Origin: Flammula alnicola | Taxonomy: Eukaryota > Basidiomycota > Agaricomycetes > Agaricales > Strophariaceae | Length of the DNA: 64,000 bases | Direction: 5' to 3' | NCBI GenBank assembly: GCA_015499995.1 | Contig: JADNRV010000021.1 | Coordinates: 248,001-312,000, forward strand | Shown here: positions 61,133-64,000 of the stretch, one piece after another | How positions within the stretch are numbered: the stretch's first letter is position 1 | Layout of the letters: every line of letters begins with the position of its first letter | The notes under the pieces: model-generated | The model's input: the letters and a program-made list of their open reading frames with translations, nothing else | What the model was told of the DNA's origin: nothing | Databases searched by the model: none | Translations under genes and position numbers: made by a program

Positions 61133-62599
61133 TGTACTAGGAAATTCGAATAATCGGCAAACTGTCTGGACGTATCGCGCTTGGTCACCGCAAGATAAGT
61201 TACGTACCTTGGTTTGGTTTCTGAGTGATGAGTTGCGGATGATGCTCGAAAGCGAGATCGGAAGAAGCTGAAAGAAGAATGAAGATCCAGAGCGAGGTAG
61301 AGAATGTTGAATATACCTGTCGAGATAGGCCGACCTTTATACTCTACCCTTCTTTGCGTTACTCGTTTTTTCATTATGGAATAAAGCAAGTTTCCATAAA
61401 CTTGAAATTCTTCCTAACGTCAGAACAGCGCTCGGTGTAGGTTTGCGTCCGCGTCTAGGAACGATGGTGGAATTGAATGCCATCTGAATCAGTGGCTGGT
61501 TTAGGAACAAGGCAACTGTCGAGATAAAGGCACTGGCGGCGAGCTTGACTTTGTTTCGTCTTTGTCCCGTTGAGAAACCCCTTCAAGAAGCAAAAGGCAC
61601 ATAAGAGCAAGTGGATTACGCCCTAGTATTGGCATAAGTAACTGAGTTGGATTCAGGAAAAAAATCATCTCCGAAGGCACAAGAGGCAGGAACTACAAAG
61701 AATATCAGTATGCGCTCTCAGTACCAGCGAAATCAGCTGCAGGACTGAATCGAGGGATGCACGTACAGCATCAAACATTGAATCTGCAACGGGACACCAA
61801 GAGTATAGCGCTCGCTTGTCAAGAAGAGTCAGGCGACTGACTACATTCACAGGCGCAGCGGCCAAGAATCAAGCCTCAGGGATTGAGGAGGGTGACAAAA
61901 GAGATACATAGCGGCGTCAGTAAAATGAAGCGTCTGTATGTAACGCAGTTTGACTGACATACATTAAACAAGAGTAGAAAAGCGACGATCGCGGAACCAT
62001 CAGAGGCCAAGGGGGGGTTTAGAGCGCCTGCTCTCCTATTATATTTAGCGCGGCCTGTCTCTTTCCCTCTTCGGCGCGGCACTCAGCACGATGCAAATTT
62101 GAAGAAAGAGTTCTGTAGAAGCTTCAAGACGGCACACAGCCATGGCGGCTTCTTCGCGCCAAAACGTCAAGAAAGGGTGGAGACACGGAATGTCGGAGTG
62201 GCTGTAAACGCAGGAAAACATGTCAGAATCTTATTGTAAAGCTTGGAAAGAATGCAATGCGTATGTATTCCATTCAACGCACTCAATTGAATAGGGGTTG
62301 TAAAAAGGGATCAGAGTCCAACGTTAATTGTCTGGATGAGATGGGCGTACAGTACTGTACTTATAGGAAAATGTTCATTGACAGTGTTGACAATGACAGA
62401 ATGCCCAACGTTAGGGCGCCGGATCGGAGCCGGAGCCGGCATTACCGGCATTGGGCAATTACCATATTTGAAAATTGACATCGCGAGCGCTGAGCTTGTA
62501 GTATCTTTTCGACTTACTTTCATGTCATCGTCCACATCAAACCCACAAAACAGTGGTATGTCTCAACTTGATAACATTCACTCCGACATACCATTATTC
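61133..62599. other. intergenic, nothing recognised
   Basis: 1.5 kb upstream of the CVNH gene, up to the start of the FunK1 relic. A TATA-like TATAAAG (minus, near 61340) is a possible core promoter of the CVNH gene. Short reading frames show no motif. Confidence 0.45.
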
Positions 62600-63845
62600 C
62601 AGGTCCCCCTGGGCGCCCTCGAAGTTAAGGTATTGGTAAGCAATTCTACCTACCAGGATGCCCCTGAATTTCAGGTAGACTCGAGTCGAGTCTACCTTTG
62701 GAAAGATGGCGATTCAGTTCGTGTAGTGGCCGCATCAAAGACCGTATCTTCCTGTCTTCATATGGGACCGGTCTCAATACTGTCAGCAGTGTTCGCGAAG
62801 CTCTCATTGCCATCTACGACACCCTCGAAAGTGAGTTTGCGTCACAATGAAAGCAATATCGCTTCTCATGCATTTAAGCAGTTACTCGATACCTCTGTTG
62901 CAAGCATAATATTCTACATCGTGATATTAGCTACGGAAATGTCTCGATCAAGCCTGCACCTCAAGAGAGCAATTTCCGCACAGAAGGTGGAATTGCCGTG
63001 TCGCCCGATGCATTTTGTTCGGTGAGACATCTATTAGATCCAAAGTGCGACCACCGAAGCTAACGTTGCTTATTGATCTTGCCTGCGGCGAGATCTTTTA
63101 CCAGAAGCTAGACACATGTGGCACTGACGGTAAGTTCACCATATCCACCAACTGTTTTTGGCTATTGCACCTTTAGCCGCATGCCCGTGTTATCACCAGG
63201 TCAGTATACAACTCTGTCCTGCCACAACGCCTTGAACAAATTCGGGGTCCCGTTGGCCATGGAATCACGAGCTCCGACAGGACGCAGAATCTGTTTTCTG
63301 GCTTCTTTTTTTGTGGACCGCACAACAAGCACCGGCCAAGTCGTAACATAACGAAATCCCTGTCGCTCTTTGGATCACACTCACGAATTCATCTGCGGGC
63401 TCTGTAAGACACGGCTTCCTCGCCAGATTTCCTGTTGGTGTGGTCCATAACGAGCTCCCTCCATTACGATCTTTGTTGAGGGAAATAGGAAAGCATATCC
63501 AATGTGATCACTACTGGGCAGAAGATGAAAATTTGATGCATCCGGAATATGTACACGAAGTTTTCCAGCGCCTGATCTTCAACTTTCTTATCGAACATCG
63601 CAATGAACCATTCATGGACGTACCTCTGAAACAGTCTTCTCGGCCATCCAATCATTCTCAGGCTTACCGACGATACAAGTAGTGGATTATCGGCCGGCTA
63701 AACTCACGCACTCCGAGGTAAATACTGTTCCGGAGGTGTGTGATACTTGTTTATTCTGCATGTCTTTCTGCTGATATACCGTACCTAACCAGCGAGGTCC
63801 CTTGGCCATCTGCATAGAAAATTCGTCGTGAAAGTCCCTAAAGTC
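62600..63845 (+). pseudogene. FunK1 kinase relic, 3' half of the gene
   Basis: Inverted, decayed copy of the 3' half of the FunK1 gene at 44555-46922. Matching pieces in order are TVSSVREALIAIYDTLE around 62780-62832, the following intron (GTGAG...AAGCAG, nearly the same sequence as in the parent), a catalytic-loop region, the block HPEYVHEVFQRLIFNFLIEH near 63540-63600, and the 3'-terminal intron and exon to about 63845. The GTACACCC-to-kinase-core part between about 63040 and 63420 is shortened and full of shifts and stops. The N-terminal half is missing. Retained introns mean DNA duplication, not a retrocopy. Nearly all frames are broken, so it cannot make a kinase. The exact left edge is unclear. 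Confidence 0.75.
62673..62697. repeat. 25-bp perfect inverted repeat
   Basis: AGGTAGACTCGA, one G, then TCGAGTCTACCT: two perfectly complementary 12-base arms around a single base. It lies near the left end of the FunK1 relic, just before similarity to the parent gene becomes clear, and has no counterpart in the parent. Confidence 0.9.
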
Positions 63846-64000
63846 CGATTCGTGGGACGAGATATTCCTTTTCTCTTCGAACTTTCGGCTTTTTATGTCC
63901 TTTTCCTCTATTTATTTAAGATAGGACAAGAGGACAAGGAATGAACTTTAGAGGCGGCAAAATACGTGTTTCCACATGAGCCATCGTCCGCTGACCTGCA
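63846..64000. other. right edge, nothing recognised
   Basis: Sequence beyond the FunK1 relic. No feature is seen. Confidence 0.4.

Overview
The window is fungal nuclear DNA, almost certainly from a mushroom-forming basidiomycete (Agaricomycetes). Genes are packed on both strands and cut by many short GT-AG introns (about 45-70 bp). It carries families typical of that group: a FunK1 fungal-type kinase, a fungal HNH-domain protein, a CVNH protein, small secreted proteins, and serine-rich single-pass membrane proteins. There is no sign of bacterial, organellar or viral sequence. I found no convincing tRNA, rRNA or intact transposon.

Left third (1-23 kb): the 3' end of the tRNA exportin gene (Xpot/Los1); a serine-rich single-pass membrane protein; cullin-3; a fungal HNH-domain protein; two paralogous secreted proteins with identical intron positions and a shared 5' leader box; an ER-luminal J-protein (Scj1 type, ending HDEL) divergent from a conserved intronless gene; an A1-family aspartic protease; and a RasGAP-family protein.

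Middle (23-44 kb): a gene-poor stretch holding one unrecognised proline-rich gene, then a Bro1-domain Rim20/PalA-like pH-signalling/ESCRT adaptor, a DUF3421 (DM9-like) protein, an alkaline phosphatase and a SUN-domain nuclear-envelope protein.

Right third (44-64 kb): a FunK1 kinase, prolyl iminopeptidase, a large Agaricomycete-type membrane protein, a Sec14/CRAL-TRIO lipid-transfer protein, the PP2A catalytic subunit divergent from CCT epsilon, a 58-residue secreted cysteine-rich protein split by an intron, a protein with two CVNH domains, and a decayed inverted copy of the FunK1 gene.

Most genes are housekeeping loci and do not form a single pathway or a biosynthetic cluster. The main points for a second look are: (i) the hidden cysteine-rich secreted peptide and the paralogous secreted pair; (ii) the double-CVNH protein with an extra C-terminal region and a His/Gly/Tyr-rich tail; (iii) the FunK1 relic, which keeps the parental introns and carries a 25-bp palindrome near its start; (iv) a PP2A stop codon that sits alone behind an intron; and (v) at least thirteen single-base gaps in otherwise well-conserved genes. 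All of the gaps lie left of about 33 kb. They look like assembly deletions and should be settled before any of those genes is called a pseudogene.
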